Below, in pieces: positions 1 through 7,882 of a stretch of DNA of 18,151 bases. The notes beneath the pieces were generated by a model. That model was not told the origin of the DNA. It saw only the letters and a list, made by a program, of their open reading frames with translations, and made no database searches. Source of the DNA: Quisquiliibacterium sp. (GTDB lineage: Bacteria > Pseudomonadota > Gammaproteobacteria > Burkholderiales > Burkholderiaceae_E). The stretch covers positions 1 through 18,151 of the forward strand of contig JALRBB010000455.1 in assembly GCA_023257915.1 (NCBI GenBank), given 5' to 3'. Position numbers and translations under genes: made by a program. Within the stretch, counting starts at the first letter, position 1. Every line of letters starts with the position of its first letter.

Positions 1-759
1 CGCTGGCTGACCGCGATGTTCCAGGGAGACTGGGGCTTTTCGTTCGTCAGCCGCGTCGACGTTGATGTGCTGATCATGCAACGCCTGCCCGAGACGCTGG
101 TGGTGATCGGCTCATCGCAGATTCTGGCGCTGCTGATCGCACTGCCGATCGGAATCTTCGCGGCCACGCGTCCCTATTCGATCTTCGACCAGGTCGCCAA
201 CACACTGGCCTTCATCGGGTTTTCGTTACCGACTTTTTTCACCGGCATCCTGTTCATTTTGCTGTTTTCGATCACGCTCGACTGGCTGCCGTTCGTGTAT
301 CGCTCTGACCTGGACTCCACCGGCTGGGCCTGGTTCTGGGAGCAGTTGCGACAGAGCATCATGCCGGTCGCGGTGCTCGGTCTCTATCAAGGTGCCACCT
401 GGACGCGATTCGTGCGCTCGGCGGTGCTCGATGTGATTCGTCTTGACTACGTCACCACGGCACGTTCCAAGGGCCTTGCCGAGCGCATCGTCATCATCAA
501 GCATGTGGTGCGCAATGCGCTGATCCCGGTTGTCACGCTGGTCGCTCTGCAAATGCCGGCGATCTTCGGCGGCGCAATCGTCACCGAGCAGATCTTTCGC
601 GTGCCGGGCATCGGTTCGCTGCTGATCAGTGCCATCCTCGCAAACGACACCCCGGTGATCATGGCGGTCACCTTCGTGTTTTCGATCCTCGTGATCGTCT
701 TCAACCTGATCGCTGACATCCTGTATGGCTGGCTCGACCCCCGCATCTCCTTCCGCTGA
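1..759 (+). CDS. ABC transporter permease, DppB/OppB/GsiC type (5' partial)
   Basis: Inner-membrane permease subunit of a peptide/nickel-type ABC importer. The reading frame is open from the first base of the window, so the start lies upstream; 252 residues remain. The visible part begins in the periplasmic region typical of DppB (FQGDWGFSF) and continues through five hydrophobic segments. The cytoplasmic EAA loop that docks onto the ATPase is clear (TTARSKGLAERIVIIKHVVR, about bases 451-510), followed by NALIPVVTL and the family C-terminus ending WLDPRISFR. It overlaps the next permease gene by 35 bases and belongs to a four-gene run on this strand. The periplasmic binding protein that would define the substrate is not in the window. 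An in-frame ATG at base 16 is internal and should not be taken as the start. Confidence 0.92.
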   Translation, partial: RWLTAMFQGDWGFSFVSRVDVDVLIMQRLPETLVVIGSSQILALLIALPIGIFAATRPYSIFDQVANTLAFIGFSLPTFFTGILFILLFSITLDWLPFVYRSDLDSTGWAWFWEQLRQSIMPVAVLGLYQGATWTRFVRSAVLDVIRLDYVTTARSKGLAERIVIIKHVVRNALIPVVTLVALQMPAIFGGAIVTEQIFRVPGIGSLLISAILANDTPVIMAVTFVFSILVIVFNLIADILYGWLDPRISFR

Positions 760-1663
760 TCCGTCGCAAGGCGCGGGTCCGGCCCCCAGGCGTTCGCTTG
801 GCGCAGAGGCCTGGCGCCGCTTCAAGCGGCACAGGCTGGCCTTTGCCGGCGCGCTGATCCTCGGTTTTTTCATGCTGGCCGTCGGGATCGGGCCGTTCTT
901 CTGGCGCATCCCGATCAACGAGATCGATTTCGGGGCGAGCCTGAGCGGACCAAGCTGGGAGCATCCGCTGGGCACCGACGACCTGGGTCAGGATCTGCTC
1001 GCGCGCATGCTGTACGGCGGTCGGATCTCGATCGCGGTGGGTCTGGCCGCGATGCTGATCGCGGTCGTCGTCGGTATCGTGATCGGCGCAATCGCCGGCA
1101 TGTCGCGGGGAAGCGTCGATGCTGCACTGATGTGGCTGACCGACCTGTTCCTGTCCTTGCCGCAACTGCCGCTGCTGCTGCTGATCATCTATCTGTTTCG
1201 CGACACGCTCAAGGAATGGGTCGGAGTCGAGGCCGGCGTGTTCATTCTGGTGGTCGCGGTGATCGGCGGCTTTCGCTGGATGCCGGTGGCGCGACTGGTG
1301 CGCGCGCAATTCCTGTCGCTGCGCGAAAAGGAGTTCGTTGAGGCCGCCCGAGCACTCGGTGCCTCGCCAACCCGCCAGGTGGTGCGGCACATCCTGCCGA
1401 ACTCGCTCGGGCCGGTCATCGTCGCCGGGACCGTCGACGTCGCGGCCGCGATCATCGCCGAATCCACCCTGTCCTTCCTGGGGCTGGGCTTTCCGCCCGA
1501 TATTCCCACCTGGGGACGAATCCTGTACGACGCAAAAGACCACCTGGACATCGCGCCGCACTGGGCGATCATCCCCGGCATGGCGATCTTCCTGGTCGTG
1601 CTGTCGATTAACTATATCGGCGACGGCCTGCGCGACGCGCTCGATCCGCGCAAGGTGATGTGA
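725..1663 (+). CDS. ABC transporter permease, DppC/OppC/GsiD type
   Basis: Second inner-membrane permease, expected to pair with the upstream DppB-like subunit. It has 312 residues, a normal length. A short proline/serine-rich N-terminus precedes a basic stretch (RRFKRHRLA) and the first membrane segment near residues 38-58. The family motif [21 protein letters not shown] lies at about residues 80-100 and opens the transporter domain. The EAA loop is at about residues 204-232 ([17 protein letters not shown]). The C-terminus LRDALDPRK is typical. A relatively long loop with a strongly hydrophobic stretch lies at residues 145-185, between the conserved parts. The chosen ATG overlaps the upstream gene by 35 bases; no strong Shine-Dalgarno is visible, so coupling to upstream translation is likely. 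Its stop codon overlaps or nearly touches the next gene. Confidence 0.93.
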   Translation: MAGSTPASPSADPSQGAGPAPRRSLGAEAWRRFKRHRLAFAGALILGFFMLAVGIGPFFWRIPINEIDFGASLSGPSWEHPLGTDDLGQDLLARMLYGGRISIAVGLAAMLIAVVVGIVIGAIAGMSRGSVDAALMWLTDLFLSLPQLPLLLLIIYLFRDTLKEWVGVEAGVFILVVAVIGGFRWMPVARLVRAQFLSLREKEFVEAARALGASPTRQVVRHILPNSLGPVIVAGTVDVAAAIIAESTLSFLGLGFPPDIPTWGRILYDAKDHLDIAPHWAIIPGMAIFLVVLSINYIGDGLRDALDPRKVM

Positions 1664-1668
1664 GCGTC

Positions 1669-2640
<972 letters not shown>

Positions 2641-2647
2641 AGGTTCC

Positions 2648-3676
2648 ATGATGTTGACTCCTGATACAACCCCAAGCGACAACTCTGCCGCGCGCGCCCC
2701 CGGCCAGTCCGCCCCCTTGCTGCGGGTGAACCAGCTGGTCAAGAAATTCCCGGTCAAGGGCGGCCTGTTTGGCAAGGTGGTCGACCATGTGCACGCAGTG
2801 AGCGGTGTCAGCTTCGATCTTGCCGCGGGCGAAACGCTCGGGCTGGTCGGAGAATCCGGCTGCGGAAAATCCACCACTGGCCGCTGTGTGCTGCGCCTGA
2901 TCGAACCGACCGCCGGCGAGGTCTGGTTTGAAGGTCGGGAGATGGGCGCGATGAACCGCGCCGAGCTGCGCGCGCTGTGCCGGCAGATGCAGATCGTGTT
3001 TCAGGATCCTTACGCGTCGCTCAACCCGCGCATGACGGTCGGCTCGATCATCGCCGAGCCGCTGCATATCCATGGCCTGGCCTCATCGCCGTCGGAGTTT
3101 GACGACCGGGTTGTGCATCTGCTCAAGACCGTCGGCCTGCACGCCGACCATGCGCGCCGCTATCCGCATGAATTTTCCGGCGGCCAGCGCCAGCGCATCG
3201 GCATCGCGCGCGCGCTGGCGGTATCGCCACGGCTGCTGGTCTGCGACGAACCGGTGTCGGCGCTGGATGTCTCGATTCAGGCGCAGGTGATCAATCTGCT
3301 TGAGGATCTGCAGGAACAGTTCAATCTCACCTACCTATTCATCGCGCATGACCTGTCGGTGGTTGAGCACATCAGCGACCGGGTCGCGGTGATGTACCTG
3401 GGCCGCATTGTCGAGATCGCACCGGCGCAGGAGCTGTATTCCGCACCCAAGCATCCGTACACCGAGGCGCTGCTGTCCGCGGTACCGATTCCGGATCCGA
3501 CCGTGACGCGCAAGCGCATCGTGCTGCAAGGCGATGTGCCGAACCCGATCCATCCGCCCTCGGGTTGTCACTTCCATCCGCGCTGTCCGCAGGCCAGCGA
3601 GCGCTGTCGCAACGAGGTGCCGTTGCTGCGCGAGATCGCACCTGGCCGACAGGCCGCCTGTCATCTGAACGATTGA
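2648..3676 (+). CDS. ABC transporter ATP-binding protein, DppF/OppF type
   Basis: Second ATPase subunit, 342 residues, expected to pair with the DppD-like protein. Walker A is GESGCGKS (68-75), the Q-loop [13 protein letters not shown] (116-128), the signature FSGGQRQRI (176-184), Walker B LLVCDEP (196-202), and the switch histidine His234 with the usual Asp235. The C-terminal domain keeps cysteines 307, 313, 320 and 338. The ORF is open further upstream, but that part overlaps the preceding gene in another frame. The ATG at 2648 (or the adjacent ATG at 2651) follows GAAGG at 2639-2643, only seven bases after the previous stop, and gives the expected length. It is the last gene of the transporter operon and converges on the sulfatase gene. 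Confidence 0.93.
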   Translation: MMLTPDTTPSDNSAARAPGQSAPLLRVNQLVKKFPVKGGLFGKVVDHVHAVSGVSFDLAAGETLGLVGESGCGKSTTGRCVLRLIEPTAGEVWFEGREMGAMNRAELRALCRQMQIVFQDPYASLNPRMTVGSIIAEPLHIHGLASSPSEFDDRVVHLLKTVGLHADHARRYPHEFSGGQRQRIGIARALAVSPRLLVCDEPVSALDVSIQAQVINLLEDLQEQFNLTYLFIAHDLSVVEHISDRVAVMYLGRIVEIAPAQELYSAPKHPYTEALLSAVPIPDPTVTRKRIVLQGDVPNPIHPPSGCHFHPRCPQASERCRNEVPLLREIAPGRQAACHLND

Positions 3677-3762
3677 CTCAGGCCAGGCCGGAACCCGCCG
3701 GCATGGTCCTCAGAGCCCTGCCGGCGCACTGCGCGGTGGTTCACACGCTTGGCGCGCGACAC
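3677..3762. other. Convergent intergenic gap with an inverted repeat
   Basis: This 86-base gap separates the 3' ends of the transporter operon and the sulfatase gene. It holds one perfect 8-bp inverted repeat, CGCCGGCA (3696-3703) with TGCCGGCG (3719-3726), around a 15-base spacer. No T-run follows on either strand, so it is not a textbook intrinsic terminator. It could still act as a bidirectional hairpin between converging units. No gene is seen here. Confidence 0.35.
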
Positions 3763-5163
3763 TCACTTTGGGGGCGATGCATCGCCCGGACGGTAATCAT
3801 CACCGGCGCCCGGCGGGATCGGCGGATGGCGAAGCAGCGACTGCTGGAAGGCATGGACCATCTTGCGGATCGGACCGCGGACCCAGCCTTGCGTGGACCC
3901 CACCTCGGTTTCTTCCTTCGGGTCTTGTACCAGATTGAACAGGTACGGGGTCTCGAGGTGGATCGGCCCGGCGTTCGGCTCGACCTCCCAGATGTAGTGC
4001 ATCTTCCAGTCGCGCCACTTGGCTGCGCGCAACTCCGTCTTGATGTAGTAGACGAAGCCTTCGCGAGCGCTGCGCTCACTGCAGCCGCAGAAAAAGTCGG
4101 TCTGATCAACGCCATCGATCGGACGATCATCCGGGCACTGCGCGCCTGCCATCCGCGCCAGCGTCGGAAAAAGATCCACCACATGCACGATCTCATTGCT
4201 GACCTGACCGGCCGGAATGCGGCCGGGCCAGCGAATCATCAACGGCACCCGTAATGCCCCCTCCATCGAGGTGTGATAGGTGCCGGTCCACATGCCTGCC
4301 GAACCGCGCCAGGGACGACGAAACTCCGGTCCATTGTCGCTCGCAAAGATCAGCACGGTGTCATTGTCGATGCCGCAGGCATTCACCGCATCGACAATCT
4401 GGCCGACACGCGCATCCATCTCGGCCAGTGAGTCAGCGAAGTCACCCTTGCCGGTTACACCCTCGAAATCGCGGTGTGGCAGTGTCGGGTAATGCAGCTG
4501 CGTCAGCGGCACATACAGAAAGAACGGCTGATCACCACCGGCTTTGGCCTGAATGAATTCGCAACTGCGTCGCGTCAGTTCTGCATCGATCCGGCGGCGC
4601 ATCTCCAGGTCATAGGGTTCCGCATTGCGCGCGACCTCGCCACGTCGGGCCTGCATCACATGCGGAATGTCGACCACCGACGGATCGAAGCCGACCGAGT
4701 CGGTGAAGGTCGACTCGTTGGTCGTGCGTGGAATGCCGTACCAGTCATCGAAGCCACGATCGGTCGGATATCGGCCCGGTCGATCGCCCAGATGCCATTT
4801 GCCGTACATCGCGGTCGCATAGCCTGCCTGCTGCAGCAACTCGGCCAGCGTGCGCTCCCACGGATGAATCCCCTGCGGCAGGCCGGCAGGCACCGACTGC
4901 AGCGCTCCGGTGCGGATCGGATGCCGGCCGGTCATCAGTGCTGAACGCGTCGGCACGCAGTCGCTCTCGACATTGAAGTTCAGCAGTCGCATTCCCTGCG
5001 CCGCTAAAGCGTCGATGCGGGGCGTCGGCGCACCGCGCAAGGCGCCCCCGCCATAGCATCCGAGCTCACCCCAACCCAGGTTGTCGGCCAGAATCAGGAC
5101 GATGTTCGGTGGGCGCGCGCTGCCCCGGTCAGCGCCGAGCGGCGCAGCTTGATGATCATGCAT
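3763..5163 (-). CDS. Sulfatase (arylsulfatase family, formylglycine type)
   Basis: Hydrolase expected to cleave a sulfate ester, 466 residues, within the usual range. The N-terminal strand PNIVLILADNLGWGELG gives metal ligands Asp27 and Asn28; many relatives have Asp-Asp. The modification motif CVPTR is at 69-73 and continues SALMTGR; Cys69 would be oxidised to formylglycine by a maturase not present in the window. GKWHLG (121-126) supplies Lys122 and His124, and the second metal pair is Asp276-Asn277 in FASDNGPE. The EGALRVP block is at 301-307, and where ARSA-like enzymes have a sulfate-contacting lysine just before it, a threonine stands here (MWTGTYHTS). No signal peptide is visible, so the protein looks cytoplasmic. 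It follows the M24 gene by 53 bases on the same strand and is probably cotranscribed. The substrate is unknown. Confidence 0.92.
   Translation of the reverse strand: MHDHQAAPLGADRGSARPPNIVLILADNLGWGELGCYGGGALRGAPTPRIDALAAQGMRLLNFNVESDCVPTRSALMTGRHPIRTGALQSVPAGLPQGIHPWERTLAELLQQAGYATAMYGKWHLGDRPGRYPTDRGFDDWYGIPRTTNESTFTDSVGFDPSVVDIPHVMQARRGEVARNAEPYDLEMRRRIDAELTRRSCEFIQAKAGGDQPFFLYVPLTQLHYPTLPHRDFEGVTGKGDFADSLAEMDARVGQIVDAVNACGIDNDTVLIFASDNGPEFRRPWRGSAGMWTGTYHTSMEGALRVPLMIRWPGRIPAGQVSNEIVHVVDLFPTLARMAGAQCPDDRPIDGVDQTDFFCGCSERSAREGFVYYIKTELRAAKWRDWKMHYIWEVEPNAGPIHLETPYLFNLVQDPKEETEVGSTQGWVRGPIRKMVHAFQQSLLRHPPIPPGAGDDYRPGDASPPK
3772..3787. repeat. 16-bp perfect palindrome in the sulfatase 3' end
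   Basis: GGGCGATGCATCGCCC reads the same on both strands. It lies within the last codons of the sulfatase gene (GDAS), close to the convergent gap. It could form a cruciform or mRNA hairpin, or be a chance result of GC-rich codons. No T-run follows. Confidence 0.5.
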
Positions 5164-5216
5164 GAGGCTGGATCCAAAGACGGTTCAACGACAAGCCCGG
5201 GGCAGGAAACCCGAGG

Positions 5217-6473
5217 TTAGAGAGCATCGAAACCCCAGGAAAATAACGGCCTGCCGCCCTGGGCACTGACGTGAACGACCTCTTCAAGCCACCAGCGATC
5301 TCGCTGCCCGCCCGGACACAACAGATGCATTGGCACCACCATGTCCTGCTCGAGCACCCAGTCTGCGTTGGACCGGCCATCAGCGCGCTCGATCGGCACG
5401 TCCATGTGCGACAGGCCCAGGCCATGAAAGAAGGTCACCGTGGAATCGGCATCCGGATGGCCGGCCTTGCGGTAGGTCTCGCGCGCCAGGCGCTGCAGCT
5501 CGCTGATTCTCGCGCCCGGTCGCATCGCAGCGAGCATCGTCTCGGCAACCACGGCAGTGGCCTTCGCGTTGCGCGCGCCCTCAGAGGTCGGATCGGCACC
5601 GGCCACCCAGGTCTTGCCGCCATCCCAGCAATACAGATCGAGTGTGCCGTGGCAGTCGAACATCACGTGGGTGCCGCTGGACACCAACTCCTGCTCGCGA
5701 CCGATCTGCAGTGTGATTGCCGCGTCGGAGCCAGATGGATGGCCCCAGACCATGCCGCCCGGATCGCGCACAAAGCCGCCAAGCGCGAGCACCGACTCAT
5801 CATAGAGCCGAGTGAAGTCGGCCCAGCTCATCTTGGGGTCCCAGCGTGCGATTGCGCTGCGGATCGCTCCTTCATTGAGCGCAGTGGCGGCCTTGAGCCG
5901 CTCGATTTCACCGGCAGTCTTGATGGCACGGGTGTCCATCATGCAGTCGTAGGCGTCGGCCAGTACGGATGCCGGCAGGCCAAGGCGCATGCCATAGCCC
6001 AGATCGTCAAAGCCGATCCGCTTGCCGTCCAGGCCCAGATCACGGATCGCGCCAAGCACGCAAGACTTCATGTCGAAGGCAAAATTGGCGCGTGCGCGCT
6101 CGACCCAACCGACACCCTTGCCAGTGGCCGGGATAAACCGATCAATGTCTTGGCGCGTGGGCGGCACATCCAGCGGCATCATCACCGCACGAAACGGCCG
6201 AATGTCCTGCACCCAGATCGGCGCAGTCAGGAAGTTGCCCAGGTAGTAGTCGGCGACGATCAGCACCGGCTCGCGCAGCGCAGCGCGCGAGATCACGAAC
6301 GCATAGGGTCGCGGCTCGTCGCCCTTGTGCGCGGTGGCGTTAAAGCCACTCATGTAATACACATCGTAGGGCTGGGTGAGCACCAGCCCATCGAGCCCGC
6401 GCTCATGCATCACGCGCGCCAGGCGCTCCAGGTTGCACAGCGGCTGCACGCCACGCTCATTGCCAGAGGACAT
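5217..6473 (-). CDS. M24 family metallopeptidase-fold protein (Xaa-Pro aminopeptidase/creatinase type)
   Basis: Pita-bread-fold hydrolase, 418 residues, with a creatinase-like N-terminal domain (about 14-165) and an M24 catalytic domain (about 185-418). Aligned by motif with M24 enzymes, the first metal ligands are Asp273 (MFDCHG) and Asp284 (WDGGKTW), 11 residues apart as in PepP. Next come His350 and His356 in FFHGLGLSHMD. The usual glutamate in the xxIEPG motif is replaced by His383 (VVPMHLLCPGG), while the last ligand Glu397 (WWLEEVV) is kept. The metal site may therefore be Asp-Asp-His-His-Glu. The substrate could be an Xaa-Pro peptide or a non-peptide amide or amidine as in creatinase; this cannot be settled here. 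The ATG at 6473 has a good Shine-Dalgarno (GGGAG about seven bases away). The sulfatase gene follows 53 bases downstream. Confidence 0.9.
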   Translation of the reverse strand: MSSGNERGVQPLCNLERLARVMHERGLDGLVLTQPYDVYYMSGFNATAHKGDEPRPYAFVISRAALREPVLIVADYYLGNFLTAPIWVQDIRPFRAVMMPLDVPPTRQDIDRFIPATGKGVGWVERARANFAFDMKSCVLGAIRDLGLDGKRIGFDDLGYGMRLGLPASVLADAYDCMMDTRAIKTAGEIERLKAATALNEGAIRSAIARWDPKMSWADFTRLYDESVLALGGFVRDPGGMVWGHPSGSDAAITLQIGREQELVSSGTHVMFDCHGTLDLYCWDGGKTWVAGADPTSEGARNAKATAVVAETMLAAMRPGARISELQRLARETYRKAGHPDADSTVTFFHGLGLSHMDVPIERADGRSNADWVLEQDMVVPMHLLCPGGQRDRWWLEEVVHVSAQGGRPLFSWGFDAL

Positions 6474-6537
6474 CGAATCTCCCGCGATCGATCAGTTCAG
6501 ATCATGGCCGTCGCGCAATCTGCACGAAGCCCTCGAA

Positions 6538-6564
6538 CCGCCGGCGGCAATAAGGCCGCGGCGG
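6538..6564 (-). other. Strong GC hairpin between the acyl-CoA dehydrogenase and M24 genes
   Basis: The 135-base gap 6474-6608 contains a stem in which CCGCCG (6538-6543) pairs with CGGCGG (6559-6564) and CGGC (6545-6548) pairs with GCCG (6555-6558). One G is bulged and the loop is AATAAG. It lies about 45 bases after the stop of the dehydrogenase gene. No T-run follows in the direction of transcription. It could be a weak terminator, a processing site or a 3' stabiliser that separates expression of the two genes. The rest of the gap shows only the Shine-Dalgarno of the M24 gene. Confidence 0.45.
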
Positions 6565-6608
6565 CTCGGTGATCATGCCATTCGGAACGGATCGCGCAAA
6601 GGCTGCGC

Positions 6609-7775
6609 TCAGCGTCGCGTTCCAAGAAGATCGCGCGCAATAACCCACCGATGCACCTCCGTCGGACCCTCATAGATGCGCATCAGCCGCGTCTCATTCG
6701 CCATCTGCTGTAGCGGCAACTCCTTGGTCATGCCCATCGCGCCGAAGGTTTGCATCGCGCGATCGATGATCTCCCAGGCCATCTCGGTGGCGTAGACCTT
6801 GATCATCGATACCTGCGTGCGTGCCTCATCACCCCGGTCGATTCTGGCCGCAGCCTCATAGGTCATCAGTCTGCAGGCATGGATCTTGGTCGCTGCATCC
6901 GCGACCCACCACTGAATCGCCTGACGCTCAGCCAGGCTCGCGCCAAAGGTCCGGCGCTGTGGCGCATACTCGCAGATCATGTCGAGCGCACGCTGCGCAC
7001 GTCCAACACACTTGGCAGCCATCTCGACCCGGCGGGTCGAGAGGCGGGCCTGCATCGGCGCGAAGCCACGGCCTTCCTCGCCGAGCATCTGCGCGGCTGG
7101 CACGCGGCAGTCTTCGAATGCAATCTCGTAGGTGGAGTTCCCACCGAGCATCGGGATCCGACGCAGCACGTTAAAGCCCGGAGTGCCCTTGTCGACAATG
7201 AACGCCGAGATGCCACCGCGCGCCCCTTTGTCCTTGTCGGTCACCGCCATCACGATGGTCCAATCAGCGCGCGCCGCACGGCTGATCCAGATCTTGCGCC
7301 CGTTGATGATCCAGTCGTCACCATCGCGAACCGCGCGTGTGATCATGCCGGCCGGATCACCGCCTGCACCAGGCTCGGAAATTGCAATCGCCGACACGGT
7401 CTCCCCGCGAACATAAGGCGCCAGATACCGCTCACGCTGTTCTGCACTTGCCGTCAGCAGCAACATCCGCAGATTCGGCGAATCGGGAGCGAGCCCGTAT
7501 GGCGTGATCGTGCGACCCATCTGCTCATGTACGGCCACCATTGCAGTCACTGGCAGATCCGAACCGCCGAGCTCGGCCGGCGCATCAAGTCCCCATAGCC
7601 CCAGCGCCTGCGCTTTCGCATCGAGCGACTCCCGCTCCTCATCGCTAAGGGTGAACAGGCCGCTCGAGGCCTCGCGCGCCATCACCGCATTTTCCAGCGG
7701 CATCAGGTCCTCGCGCACGAAGCGCGCGACCATGTCGCTGAGCATCCGATGCTCCTCGTCCAGTTCAAAGTTCAT
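6609..7775 (-). CDS. Acyl-CoA dehydrogenase
   Basis: Flavoenzyme that introduces an alpha-beta double bond into an acyl-CoA and passes electrons to ETF; 388 residues, a typical length. The N-terminal helical domain is at about 1-125 and the flavin motif AISEPGAGGDPAG at 131-143. The beta domain includes NGRKIWIS (158-165), and the C-terminal helical domain starts near 240 with RRTFG at 274-278. The catalytic base is probably Glu369 in RIYEGPTEVHR, the position used by medium- and short-chain enzymes. The family is broad and the chain specificity is not readable. The ATG at 7775 has AAGGA six bases upstream. It lies 107 bases downstream of the acetoacetyl-CoA synthetase gene, which suggests joint use in short-chain acyl or ketone-body metabolism. 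Confidence 0.94.
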   Translation of the reverse strand: MNFELDEEHRMLSDMVARFVREDLMPLENAVMAREASSGLFTLSDEERESLDAKAQALGLWGLDAPAELGGSDLPVTAMVAVHEQMGRTITPYGLAPDSPNLRMLLLTASAEQRERYLAPYVRGETVSAIAISEPGAGGDPAGMITRAVRDGDDWIINGRKIWISRAARADWTIVMAVTDKDKGARGGISAFIVDKGTPGFNVLRRIPMLGGNSTYEIAFEDCRVPAAQMLGEEGRGFAPMQARLSTRRVEMAAKCVGRAQRALDMICEYAPQRRTFGASLAERQAIQWWVADAATKIHACRLMTYEAAARIDRGDEARTQVSMIKVYATEMAWEIIDRAMQTFGAMGMTKELPLQQMANETRLMRIYEGPTEVHRWVIARDLLGTRR

Positions 7776-7882
7776 CTTTCATCCTTGGAATCTTGCAGGG
7801 CTTACATGCTAGGAGCTGTGGCATATGCGCTCGTGAATTCCGCACACGGCCCGCGCCAGATCGGCGGACAACCGATCAGCAT
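7776..7882 (-). other. Gap between acetoacetyl-CoA synthetase and acyl-CoA dehydrogenase genes
   Basis: This 107-base gap holds a 6-bp inverted repeat, GATCGG (7859-7864) with CCGATC (7872-7877), only a few bases after the stop of the upstream gene. There is no T-run after it. The Shine-Dalgarno of the dehydrogenase gene lies at the other end. I see no convincing promoter, though the length leaves room for one. Confidence 0.3.

Noticed and set aside
226..975. Open frame of 249 codons on the - strand across the two permease genes
   Set aside because: The charged, His- and Asp-rich translation is a mirror of hydrophobic membrane codons on the other strand.
3696..3726. Intrinsic terminator in the convergent gap
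   Set aside because: The inverted repeat is real but there is no T-run and the loop is long, so it is listed only as a repeat-bearing gap.
3565..4254. Open frame on the + strand across the convergent gap
   Set aside because: It overlaps the end of the DppF-like gene and the antisense of the sulfatase gene, with no domain and no ribosome site.
5271..6572. Open frame of 433 codons on the + strand
   Set aside because: It lies antisense across the whole M24 gene, which has clear motifs. Its composition is that of a GC-rich shadow frame with no recognisable domain.
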